Origin: a virus
Strand: one strand, 5' to 3'
Virus record (IMG/VR): IMGVR_UViG_3300021375_001164
Span: 1-22,249 of that record
Length of the DNA stretch: 22,249 bases
Part shown: positions 1-6,789 of the stretch, piece after piece
How the letters are laid out: each line of letters begins with the position of its first letter
Numbering within the stretch: the first letter of the stretch is position 1
Translations under genes and position numbers: made by a program
Notes under the pieces: model-generated
Told to the model about the DNA's origin: nothing
Databases searched by the model: none
Seen by the model: only the letters and a program-made list of their open reading frames with translations

Positions 1-281
1 TTTTCGCTTTTATAATCAAATAAAAAAAATAAAAAAAATTTTCCATCGGGGGGTGGGGGTTAAGAAATCACCTGGGTGAATCTATAAGTACTACCCTTAA
101 TGAAACCGCAGCAGCAAATTTCTATCACACACAAACCTTTTCGCTACTGTATACAAACCTCCACACACAATAGAAATCAATCTCAAAATTTTTTGCGCAC
201 AATTTTTTTTAATCTGCTAGAACCCTTTTCGAACTGTTATACTCGCGAAGCGAACACACACGCAAGTGACAACGAGCGTGT

Positions 282-296
282 ATGTACACAGTACAT
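282..296. repeat. Short perfect inverted repeat, operator-like
   Basis: ATGTAC-ACA-GTACAT, a 6-bp perfect palindrome with a 3-nt centre. Just upstream lies a second 6-bp inverted pair, ACACGC (258-263) and GCGTGT (276-281), separated by 12 nt. Both fall in the gene-poor region and could be protein-binding sites. Chance occurrence is possible for arms this short. Confidence 0.3.
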
Positions 297-685
297 CTTA
301 GTGTAGCTTAAAACGAACCTCACTCCTAGTGTACAACCACTCTAAGTCTACTGTGCTTATACTGTATACGCACTGTGTGTAAATACTGTATGAACACTCA
401 ACAGCACACACTCAAATTCAACTTTCATACTATTACTAATTCAGTTGCTGTTGATGCGCTGGTGCATGCACTGTCAATAGAACTGTTCATCAACAATAAT
501 ATAAAGTGTTTTCAGCCAACAGAAGATTCACTAGTGTTTCTGTCAGACTCGCACTGTACGTTTGCGCAGTTAGCACTGTCAAATGACACTAGGTTTACAC
601 TGACTCGCAGTTAGTATTACCGTGTGTGTACGGGCTTGTTTGATGTGTTATACGATTGATTACGGTGTGGGGAATAGTTGCTTTG

Positions 686-717
686 GGTAAACGCTAGTAT
701 TAGAAAAAGCGTTTACC
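686..717. repeat. 10-bp inverted repeat after the GNAT-like gene
   Basis: GGTAAACGCT (686-695) and AGCGTTTACC (708-717) are perfect reverse complements separated by 12 nt. It lies 24 nt past the stop of the minus-strand gene ending at 741, where a terminator would be expected. The strong hairpin is not followed by a T-run in the direction of transcription. However, a shorter alternative on the minus strand, AGCG-GTAAA-CGCT followed directly by T5, overlaps it and could act as a weak intrinsic terminator. It could also be a protein-binding palindrome. Confidence 0.45.
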
Positions 718-740
718 GCTTCGCGGCTGTCTTGAAAAAT

Positions 741-1511
741 CTAGCGCAGGGCGCTTCGCGCTTGTTCGGCTGTATCGGGTTCACTGAGCCTAATCTTTTG
801 CATACGCTGTTCTAGGCGGTCGGGTGGCATGATCACATCCTTGTAGCTGAATATTTGATTGTGTTTAAACACTGCATGTTTGGTTGCTCCGTTTTTGAGA
901 TGAAAGCGTTCAGCCATGTCAGTCAGAGGACTCAGTGTTACCCAGTGCCATATATCATCTCTAGTGTCACGTGCGTGTTCAGCAACTTGATTCAACAACT
1001 GGCGTCCGGCTCCTCTACTATAACTCCATATGGTATAAAACACTATGGTGTTCTGCTCCAATTGCAGCTGGAATGTTCTTGAATCAGGTGAAAGATTGCC
1101 TTCGGTGTCGTATACCATGGTCTCGCCAAATCTATTGAGAATAGTTCCATTCTCACACACTTCTAGTTCACCTTGCCGTTCTCGTGCAAAATCCAGTGCA
1201 GCTTGTAGACTGTCGAATCTACTGGGGTTGTAGATCTCTGGATCCACATGTTCACTTGGGATAGTAGCAGTGTTGGTAGTGAGACTAAAACGATCAAGTT
1301 CAGCTTCATCTTCAGGCCAGCCATGTGCATATGCTACACAAGTGACAGCCAATGGATCTTGCATGGGTTCATCTGCTACTGCATATTGATCTTCAAACAG
1401 TGCCCATACTTCACGATTTTCTTGAGTTCGAAATTCAGCTGAAAGATGTGGGCGCACAGGGTCGTCTGAAATATACTTGCGAGTTTCTTCTAGTGTGAGT
1501 TTTCTAATCAT
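741..1511 (-). CDS. GNAT-like N-acetyltransferase domain protein
   Basis: A 256-aa protein. The C-terminal half resembles the GNAT acetyl-CoA-binding fold: a beta strand (NTIVFYTIWSYS, about 154-165) leads into a motif-A-like SRGAGRQLL segment (165-173) and a helix, then a strand and an ERFHLKNGA segment (201-209) like the end of GNAT domains. The N-terminal 140 residues are acidic and I do not recognise them. The gene starts 4 nt after the gp41 stop, so it is probably co-transcribed from the promoter at 2947-2975. A GGAG about 13 nt before the ATG is a poor SD. It is the last gene of its unit. Substrate is unknown, and the GNAT assignment rests on one motif and predicted fold. Confidence 0.55.
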   Translation of the reverse strand: MIRKLTLEETRKYISDDPVRPHLSAEFRTQENREVWALFEDQYAVADEPMQDPLAVTCVAYAHGWPEDEAELDRFSLTTNTATIPSEHVDPEIYNPSRFDSLQAALDFARERQGELEVCENGTILNRFGETMVYDTEGNLSPDSRTFQLQLEQNTIVFYTIWSYSRGAGRQLLNQVAEHARDTRDDIWHWVTLSPLTDMAERFHLKNGATKHAVFKHNQIFSYKDVIMPPDRLEQRMQKIRLSEPDTAEQARSALR

Positions 1512-1515
1512 CGAG

Positions 1516-2940
1516 TTATTCGTCTCCAGGTAAGTTGTTTAAAAATTGTCTTAGTTTGGTGCTGTCAGTCTCAGCTCTAATTTTAGGTGCTGCTGCTCCG
1601 TCCGCAGGATCTTCACTGGCTGTGTTAGTGCGTTTTAGACTGTTTACAATACTACTAGCACCCTTGCTTGCGCCAGCACTTGAATAGTCACTGTCTTCAT
1701 CTTCATCACAGTCTATGATGCGCAGTGTGTCTTGATCAAAGCCTAGATCAATCTTTTGTCCTACACCGCTTGAGTTACGTGTCTTCATTAGCTGTAGCTG
1801 ATAGCGTCCACGTTCACGCATTGCTCTACTGGTAAAGATACCAAACACGTTGTCTGCTGTTTGAATCTTACTAAGTCCGCCCGAGATATGCGAGTGATCA
1901 AATTCAATCTCTTCTACTGCTCCGCGATTCAACTGTGCCGCAGTAACAAACACTGTGTTCAATTCCATTGCCAAGTTGCGTAGTTCTTCACTTACATACT
2001 TGTCTTTGATAAACAGGTTCTCTGCACTTACTTTTGTGCCAGCTGGCATCAACAAGTCCAAGTAGTCTATGAGCAGTACGTCAACTTTCTTGCCTGTTTT
2101 GATCTCATACTCTTTGATATAGCTGCGTACATCGTTTGCAGTCTTGCCACTAGGCATATACTTGACTTGGAATGCACCGCTCTTCTTGCCGATCATCTTT
2201 ACTTTGATCTCTACGTCATCAATGTTCTTAAACACATCACGTGTGCTGATGCCTGTGACCATACTGTCAATGCGCATACTAACTAGACTTTCTGCAAGCT
2301 CTAGTGTGAGGTACATCACGTTCATGCCCTTCTCAGCCATGTTAACGCCGATGTTAGCTAAGAACAAACTCTTGCCTGCACCCGAGCCGCCTGCAAAGAT
2401 ATTCAGCTCGCCTCTGTTAAAGCCACCAAACAATTTCTTGTCCATAGCAGCCCAGCCAGTACTAACCTGTCCGTTTGTACTCTTGATGCCTTCTAGACGT
2501 GTTCTAGGATCTGCCCAGTAGTCTGTGCCCAAGTCTTTTTGCAAGCCTATTTGTACAGCTTTCTTTACTAGATCCTCACACGCACCATACTCGCCCTTCT
2601 CCAACAGGTCTGCACTTTTAAGAATAGCTGCTTCTAGTGCTTTGTGCTTTGAAAACGTTTCGAAGTCTTGCAACAACCAGTCATAGTGATTTTCTTGTAG
2701 TTGTCCGGGATCTTTCAAGTCTGCCTTTGTAGCAGCGTTCAACATATCGAATGTAGGCAGTGCGTTGTGTTCACTTACATACTCTGTGAGAAACTTTGCA
2801 CCTTCCTGCAAGCGTCTATCAAATGCTTGAGGATCAAATACTGCTTGACAGCGAACGAAGCTCTCGGCATCGCTCATCATCATTTCAAGATATACCTTTT
2901 GTATATCATATCCATAGTCTGTGTTTTGTCTTGTGCTCAT
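1516..2940 (-). CDS. 41: T4 gp41-like replicative DNA helicase (DnaB family)
   Basis: A hexameric 5'-3' helicase that drives the replication fork with the primase encoded just upstream. At 474 aa it matches T4 gp41 (475 aa) in length. Visible motifs are Walker A GGSGAGKS (184-191), the LTLELAE segment (211-217) carrying the DnaB-type catalytic glutamate, and Walker B VDVLLIDYLDLL (286-297); a RecA-like C-terminal core follows an alpha-helical N-terminal domain. The C-terminus has a Ser/Ala-rich linker and a charged tail. The ATG has no SD, and a consensus promoter ends 6 nt before it, so the mRNA is predicted to be leaderless. The GNAT-like gene follows directly. Confidence 0.95.
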   Translation of the reverse strand: MSTRQNTDYGYDIQKVYLEMMMSDAESFVRCQAVFDPQAFDRRLQEGAKFLTEYVSEHNALPTFDMLNAATKADLKDPGQLQENHYDWLLQDFETFSKHKALEAAILKSADLLEKGEYGACEDLVKKAVQIGLQKDLGTDYWADPRTRLEGIKSTNGQVSTGWAAMDKKLFGGFNRGELNIFAGGSGAGKSLFLANIGVNMAEKGMNVMYLTLELAESLVSMRIDSMVTGISTRDVFKNIDDVEIKVKMIGKKSGAFQVKYMPSGKTANDVRSYIKEYEIKTGKKVDVLLIDYLDLLMPAGTKVSAENLFIKDKYVSEELRNLAMELNTVFVTAAQLNRGAVEEIEFDHSHISGGLSKIQTADNVFGIFTSRAMRERGRYQLQLMKTRNSSGVGQKIDLGFDQDTLRIIDCDEDEDSDYSSAGASKGASSIVNSLKRTNTASEDPADGAAAPKIRAETDSTKLRQFLNNLPGDE

Positions 2941-2946
2941 GTGTTT

Positions 2947-2975
2947 ATTATACTACCTGTGCCATTTGTTGTCAA
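2947..2975 (-). promoter_or_regulatory. Consensus sigma70-type promoter for gene 41
   Basis: On the minus strand TTGACA (2975-2970), a 17-nt spacer and TATAAT (2952-2947) match the -35/-10 consensus perfectly. The -35 lies inside the carbamoyltransferase coding end, and that gene's TAG stop (2955-2953) directly abuts the -10. Exactly 6 nt (2946-2941) separate the -10 from the helicase ATG, putting the expected start of transcription on or next to the A of the ATG. Being host-consensus, it is likely an early or middle promoter. Confidence 0.88.
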
Positions 2976-3939
2976 GTGTTGTTCTGCTTTTAGTCTTTGC
3001 TAATACTGCTCCTATGCAACTTCCTGGGTCACCTGGGTTCTGTGGAACGTGTACTGTATGCCAATCAGTTAGTAATGCAACTGCTTGCCTATTAAGTGCG
3101 CCGCCGCCTGCAAGTGCTAAGTTCTTAGAACCTGTCTTGCTTTTGGTCCAACATGCCAAGTTAATCAAGCAATACTCAAACACCTGCTGTGTAGCTGCTG
3201 CAATGTCATACATATCCTGTTCACTAGTAAGCTCCGGTCTCCACCAGCTTACACCTCTGTGCATGTTCTCTCGCATGCGTATGTAAGGGTCACAACCCAT
3301 ACCACGTGTTTCTACTAGTTCTTCAAGTATAGGCATAAACAATCTATGTGGGTCACCTTTGGCTCCCCACTGGGCTACCAAGTATTCATCACGCTGTGCT
3401 TGTAGGCCCATACGTTGTGTCATAGCACTATAGAACAATCCAAGGCTATGTGGATAACCCTGACTGTGTATCTTCTTTAGGCCTCGTTCTGTACCATGCC
3501 ATACGGTTAGGGTCTCGAACTCTCCTATACTGTCTAAGCATATTACAGCACAGTCTACATAGGGTTGGGTGTAATATGCATAAGCAGCATGACTCAAATG
3601 ATGCTGGGTGTACTCTATTTTGCAGGAGATGTTCCACTGTTTAAGGTAGGCTCTGATATTGTTCTCTTTGCCTAACCAACCTTGTCCTGCACGCCATTGT
3701 CGCAGGGTCTTTAGGAACGGACGTTCATACCATATGACTTTGTTGGGCTTGCCATATTGCAGTGCATGTTCTACAATAGCATCATTTAGATCAGGGTCAT
3801 TAGGTACACCACTAAAGTCTCGAGCAAGGCCTGCCCACATTAGTCGTGTAGACTGATTAGGCCCAAGTCCTTTCCGGGCATCATCAAATACTGCAATACT
3901 TGCGTCGTGGCTATTACCGACTATGCCCCAAGTAATCAT
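2953..3939 (-). CDS. NodU/CmcH-type carbamoyltransferase, N-terminal (Kae1-like) domain only
   Basis: A 328-aa protein covering only the first domain of the NodU/TobZ carbamoyltransferase family. Motifs in order: WGIVGNSHDASIAVF (4-18), metal-binding HHLSHA (113-118) with D136 in CLDSIGE, GLFYSAMTQRMG (167-178), ALAGGGALN (275-283) and NPGDPGSCIGA (301-311). Full-length members run to roughly 550-600 aa because a YrdC-like C-terminal domain makes the carbamoyl-adenylate intermediate; that domain is absent, and the frame ends naturally at TAG. It may need a host partner for the intermediate or have a different acceptor reaction. Its ATG overlaps the stop of the 44-aa gene (ATGA). It sits between primase and helicase genes. 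Confidence 0.85.
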   Translation of the reverse strand: MITWGIVGNSHDASIAVFDDARKGLGPNQSTRLMWAGLARDFSGVPNDPDLNDAIVEHALQYGKPNKVIWYERPFLKTLRQWRAGQGWLGKENNIRAYLKQWNISCKIEYTQHHLSHAAYAYYTQPYVDCAVICLDSIGEFETLTVWHGTERGLKKIHSQGYPHSLGLFYSAMTQRMGLQAQRDEYLVAQWGAKGDPHRLFMPILEELVETRGMGCDPYIRMRENMHRGVSWWRPELTSEQDMYDIAAATQQVFEYCLINLACWTKSKTGSKNLALAGGGALNRQAVALLTDWHTVHVPQNPGDPGSCIGAVLAKTKSRTTLDNKWHR

Positions 3940-4070
3940 TTGTAGATAAACGGGTCTTTTTCCCGTAGTTCTTTCATACGCTTACGAAACTTAATTTCTT
4001 CTTTAATTTTACGATAAGGCCATGCAATCACATCCCATATCTTTTTTAATATCTTTTTTATGCGAACCAT
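3936..4070 (-). CDS. 44-aa basic conserved phage peptide
   Basis: A short gene reading MVRIKKILKKIWDVIAWPYR..., ending in REKDPFIYK. It has a basic amphipathic start, one central Trp/Pro hydrophobic stretch (IWDVIAWPY) and a highly charged Lys/Arg/Glu second half. I recall similar short proteins ending in DPFIYK in marine T4-like phages; this is memory, not a search. It overlaps the primase stop by 13 nt and shares ATGA with the carbamoyltransferase start, so it is translated as part of the primase operon. Function is unknown; the pattern suggests a membrane-surface or nucleic-acid-associated peptide. Confidence 0.72.
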   Translation of the reverse strand: MVRIKKILKKIWDVIAWPYRKIKEEIKFRKRMKELREKDPFIYK

Positions 4071-5038
4071 TTTTTTGCTCTCAGTCTAATTTTAAGTGGG
4101 CTAGTTTCAGCAGCACTAGCAATACTGTATAGTGTATATAGTCTACCGTACTTATCAACACTATCGCCTATATCATTAATATCTTGATTCCATTCCGGTA
4201 AACTAACTCCCCAACCTCTTTCGATAGCTTGCTCTACTAGTTTACTGCCTGCTTTGTCTCTGTCTGGTACAACTATAATGTCTTTGTTGAGCTTGTCGAT
4301 CAACATAGCCTGTGCATCATTAATCTCACTACCGCCCAGTGCGCAACCTTCTACGTGAATAGCATCTACTTGTCCTTCACATAGAATAGCAAATACTTTG
4401 TTGTATCCTTGTTCGTCTAGTCCGTATACAAAGCCAGGTTGTGTTTCTGTCAGATACTTGGGTTTCTTGTCTGCTGCGATAGTTCTAGCAGTCCATCCTA
4501 CAATACGCTTCTCATAGTAAAACGGAATAATAAGTCTATCACGGTATGCTAGACTTGGGCTCCAATAATAATCTGTATCATCTAAGTTTAGACCACGTGC
4601 AGCCATATACTCAACAATTGCTATACTAAACTTATTAAACTCTGTTATGTCTGCAATCTTAACTGCATCTGGTGGCAATGGTACAGTTTCAAATGTAGGC
4701 AATTCAATCTTACGCTCTGCTACCTCAACGCCTTCGTTTAAGCGCATGACGTCAAATGTCAGCCGTGTTATTGTATCATCACTACAGTTCATCCACTGTA
4801 GAAGCTTACGCAGCTTGTTAGACACCGGTCTACCTGGTTGCCAGCTTGCTTTGTATCCACAGTTAAAACAATGATAGCTAACTGTATCACCTTCGCTAAT
4901 CAGCCCACCGCGACCTCTGGTGTCAGCAGTGTTGCCATTGTGCTGACAACAAGGCGCATTAAAGCTAGTCCACCCACTAGGAGTAGTCTTTCGCTTTGCT
5001 GGCAAGTGTGCTGTAATTGTGTCGGATACAATACTCAT
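4058..5038 (-). CDS. 61: T4 gp61-like DNA primase
   Basis: Makes RNA primers for lagging-strand synthesis and pairs with gp41 in the primosome. At 326 aa it is close to T4 gp61 (342 aa). The N-terminus carries a zinc ribbon with Cys30/Cys31-x-His33 and CFNC (57-60). The TOPRIM core follows, with LCEGQVDAIHVEG (219-231) supplying the catalytic Glu221 and VVPDRDKAG (256-264) supplying the acidic DxD. ATG is the only sensible start because the zinc ribbon begins soon after. There is no SD, and a strong promoter ends 6 nt upstream. The 44-aa peptide and carbamoyltransferase genes follow in the same unit. Confidence 0.93.
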   Translation of the reverse strand: MSIVSDTITAHLPAKRKTTPSGWTSFNAPCCQHNGNTADTRGRGGLISEGDTVSYHCFNCGYKASWQPGRPVSNKLRKLLQWMNCSDDTITRLTFDVMRLNEGVEVAERKIELPTFETVPLPPDAVKIADITEFNKFSIAIVEYMAARGLNLDDTDYYWSPSLAYRDRLIIPFYYEKRIVGWTARTIAADKKPKYLTETQPGFVYGLDEQGYNKVFAILCEGQVDAIHVEGCALGGSEINDAQAMLIDKLNKDIIVVPDRDKAGSKLVEQAIERGWGVSLPEWNQDINDIGDSVDKYGRLYTLYSIASAAETSPLKIRLRAKKWFA

Positions 5039-5044
5039 ACTATT

Positions 5045-5072
5045 ATTATAGCATCAGTATAAGATTTGTCAA
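5045..5072 (-). promoter_or_regulatory. Consensus sigma70-type promoter for the primase unit
   Basis: TTGACA (5072-5067), a 16-nt spacer and TATAAT (5050-5045) on the minus strand. The -35 begins at the base directly after the TAA stop of the upstream structural gene. Six nt (5044-5039) separate the -10 from the primase ATG, the same spacing as at gene 41 and at the gene starting at 13832. No SD is present, so a leaderless message is predicted. Confidence 0.87.
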
Positions 5073-5846
5073 TTAGTTTCTAACTAGGATTTTTGTAACA
5101 GTATCGGCTGGATTTTGTGAAGTAACAAATCTTAAATAGTTAAACACACCGTTAAAGTTAGAAATCTTAGGTTCTGTTTCTGTTCCGTTAAAGATTGAAA
5201 AAGATATATCAACCCAATTAATTTGTGATGGATCACTAAGGTCGTTATCTAATGTAGCTTGTATTGTTATTCTTCCTACATATTCATCAGTATAAAATGC
5301 TACAGTATGCAAAGCTTCATTGCCATTTATTCCTGGTTCAGCTGTAATTAAATTAGAGTTCCATACACTACCATCTTGTGTAAATGTAGTAACAGTGTTA
5401 CTGATTTTTGGTCCAGGATATGCTTCACTACTTAATTTTATGATACCTTCTTGTGCAAAGTGACTGCTACTATAAGTTAGTGTAGATGCTGTAGTAGTAT
5501 CGTCTCGGATAGTAATATTATAACTAAGATATTGATCTTTTAAATTTATTGTATCACTATCATTAATAACAACACTAACTAATCCTTTAATATTACTATC
5601 ATTTGTGCCATTACGGGTTATGGATAAATTTTTGTTTTCGTCAAAGGCTACAAAATTTATAGTCTTGCCTGTTAAATCAATAGGTTTTTGATCAGCATTT
5701 AAAATCTTAAATTCTAATGTATTATCGATTCCTCTATACACATTTAATTGTCTACTATACACTGGTTTATACTCCGTAACAAATCCTGCATCATTAGTAA
5801 TAATGACTGTTTTATTTTTGACTAAATATCTTGGTACTAATTGCAT
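5073..5846 (-). CDS. Probable virion structural protein
   Basis: A 257-aa protein starting MQLVPRYLVKNK, rich in beta-strand-forming, Thr/Asn/Ser residues and without cysteine. It resembles my memory of a conserved marine T4-like structural protein with the opening ITNDAGFVTEYKPVYSRQLN and an N-terminal region like baseplate/tail-fibre upper proteins. I chose the ATG at 5846: an in-frame GTG at 5867 has no SD and would place the late promoter motif inside the gene. The motif GATAAATA at 5859-5852 ends 5 nt before the ATG. It is divergent from the plus-strand gene, with only 21 nt between the two starts. Structural role is likely; exact virion position is unknown. Confidence 0.65.
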   Translation of the reverse strand: MQLVPRYLVKNKTVIITNDAGFVTEYKPVYSRQLNVYRGIDNTLEFKILNADQKPIDLTGKTINFVAFDENKNLSITRNGTNDSNIKGLVSVVINDSDTINLKDQYLSYNITIRDDTTTASTLTYSSSHFAQEGIIKLSSEAYPGPKISNTVTTFTQDGSVWNSNLITAEPGINGNEALHTVAFYTDEYVGRITIQATLDNDLSDPSQINWVDISFSIFNGTETEPKISNFNGVFNYLRFVTSQNPADTVTKILVRN

Positions 5847-5851
5847 AACAA

Positions 5852-5859
5852 TATTTATC
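5852..5859 (-). promoter_or_regulatory. T4-late-type promoter element
   Basis: GATAAATA on the minus strand matches the NATAAATA form of the T4 late promoter (TATAAATA, recognised by the phage sigma gp55 with the gp45 clamp). It lies just 5 nt before the ATG at 5846. In T4 the element spans about -13 to -6, so transcription would begin on the start codon. There is no -35, as expected for this class. It is the only such element I found directly before a start codon in the window. Confidence 0.6.
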
Positions 5860-5867
5860 GGAATCAC

Positions 5868-6236
5868 ATGTTAACAAAAGATATACAAGAAAATTTTCCC
5901 TTCCTGAGCGTAGTAACATATGGTGGTCAAGAATATATCGGTGTCATAATTAATCAAGATGCAACTGTTACAAGTATGTATGTTTATACTGATATAAAAT
6001 CAGAACTTGAACAACGTACATTTTTAGATCTAGGAGAAATATGGTGGTGGGAATCAAACAGAATGATTCCTATTAACATATTCTTGCGCGGAGAAATTGA
6101 ACCTTTTAGATATGCAATAATGACAATGAATAGCAAAGATGTAAAAGTGTCAATAGGTCCTTGCGTTAATTTAAACAATTTAACTGTTAAACGTATCAAA
6201 CGTAAAAGCGTTCAATTAGTACGTAAACCTAAGTAG
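5868..6236 (+). CDS. Conserved marine T4-like phage protein, function unknown
   Basis: The only plus-strand gene, 122 aa, starting MLTKDIQENFPFLSVVTYGG. It has a compact beta-rich pattern with a Trp-rich LGEIWWWESNRMIPINIF stretch (about 54-71) and a basic C-terminus (VKRIKRKSVQLVRKPK). I recall close relatives in marine T4-like phages, always unnamed. The ATG at 5868 is preceded by GGA 5 nt upstream; an upstream in-frame ATG at 5841 would overlap the divergent gene's start and has no SD. Its stop overlaps the stop of the convergent minus-strand gene (6229-6236). I see no clear promoter. Isolation on the opposite strand suggests separate timing or recent rearrangement. Confidence 0.8.
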   Translation: MLTKDIQENFPFLSVVTYGGQEYIGVIINQDATVTSMYVYTDIKSELEQRTFLDLGEIWWWESNRMIPINIFLRGEIEPFRYAIMTMNSKDVKVSIGPCVNLNNLTVKRIKRKSVQLVRKPK

Positions 6237-6789
6237 TCAATTGCTCACACAATAAATTCATATGTACTACACATGCCATTGCGTAGGACACTGAATGTGC
6301 TTTCTTAAAATAGTATTCGCCATTAGTCGGCTTAGTCCAAACTTCCTTCATTATCGTTTCCCAGCTTTCGTTCGCTAGGTGTCTCTTGGCTGGTCGAATT
6401 ATCGCTAGTGTCGCTGCTAACTGTGATACCGAGCTGGGCTTCAAGACTTTTAATAGACTGCTGTGCCCGTTTAGATGAAAGACTTTTTCGCTGAAGTCCT
6501 CGTGCTCCAATAGTTCCCATAGTGGTTCTCTTTCCATTAGTTCTGTTAAGTGATCATTATCTCTAACGTCTTTGTAGATGCTTACATTAAGGAAGTCTAG
6601 TTTAAAGTATCCACGTTCTTCTGCTGTCTTATGTTCGATTGTAGATAAGTTATCCACAGGGTTGTGTGGAATCTCTGTTGCATACACACCAGTGTTATGC
6701 TTCTTACCTGTGTTTAACTTTGCCACACGATGTTTAATCTGAGATAGAATAATATCTCTGTCTGGAAAGTCTATATCGATATCAGGCAA
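6229..6789 (-). CDS. Miniature DNA polymerase III alpha (DnaE)-like protein
   Basis: A 186-aa protein carrying several conserved DnaE palm-region blocks in the right order. LPDIDIDFPDRD (1-12) resembles the DnaE PDxDxDF block with two catalytic aspartates. GVYATEIPHNP resembles GVHAAGVVI. GYFKLDFLNV resembles KFDFLGL, which has the third aspartate. VFHLNGHSSLLKVLKPSSVSQ and ATLAIIRPAK resemble FQLES..KDLLKKLKP and ALYRPGP. YYFKKAHSVSYA resembles FNKSHAAAYA. The PHP, thumb, most finger, beta-binding and OB parts are missing. I place the start at TTG 6789, which has GGAGA 6 nt upstream and overlaps the deformylase stop; an in-frame GTG at 6849 lacks an SD. Polymerase activity is unproven. Confidence 0.72.
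   Translation of the reverse strand: MPDIDIDFPDRDIILSQIKHRVAKLNTGKKHNTGVYATEIPHNPVDNLSTIEHKTAEERGYFKLDFLNVSIYKDVRDNDHLTELMEREPLWELLEHEDFSEKVFHLNGHSSLLKVLKPSSVSQLAATLAIIRPAKRHLANESWETIMKEVWTKPTNGEYYFKKAHSVSYAMACVVHMNLLCEQLTT

Larger units (their letters stand above)
1..740. other. Gene-poor region with inverted repeats and homopolymer runs
   Basis: I see no convincing gene here. Two plus-strand open frames (100-306 and 375-614) have no SD, recognisable domain or phage-like composition. The left edge has A-runs (about 21-40) followed by G-runs (48-59). Between 140 and 580 the pentamer ACTGT occurs ten times on the plus strand, including GCACTGT at 370, 468, 551 and 573, and TACTGTAT at 145, 360 and 384. 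Inverted repeats lie at 258-281, 282-296 and 686-717. Such a long gap is unusual beside otherwise overlapping genes. It could be a regulatory or replication region; I cannot tell which. Confidence 0.5.

Noticed and set aside
1-46. Minus-strand start (ATG at 46) with an open frame running off the window
   Set aside because: Only 15 codons, nearly all from A/T runs, preceded by a C-run with no SD. Not supportable.
48-59. Possible G-quadruplex
   Set aside because: Only two G-runs (G6 and G5); a stable intramolecular quadruplex needs four runs, or splitting these with very short loops.
100-306. Plus-strand open frame of 68 codons
   Set aside because: No SD, no recognisable domain, low-complexity composition (His/Thr/Asn-rich from CACACA runs). 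Likely non-coding.
554-582. Possible minus-strand promoter in the gene-poor region (TTGACA at 582-577)
   Set aside because: No acceptable -10: the best hexamer at 18-nt spacing is TACAGT. A second TTGACA (477-472) has none at all.
375-614. Plus-strand open frame of 79 codons starting with GTG
   Set aside because: No SD and no recognisable domain; the repeated ACTGT words cut across the frame. Kept only as a possibility in the gene-poor region.
686-717. Strong intrinsic terminator after the GNAT-like gene
   Set aside because: The 10-bp hairpin is not followed by a T-run on the minus strand; only a weak 4-bp overlapping hairpin has T5 after it. Reported as a repeat instead.
2144-2521. 125-codon plus-strand open frame opposite gene 41
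   Set aside because: Fully antisense to a confident helicase gene; no start signal. A shadow of the helicase codon pattern.
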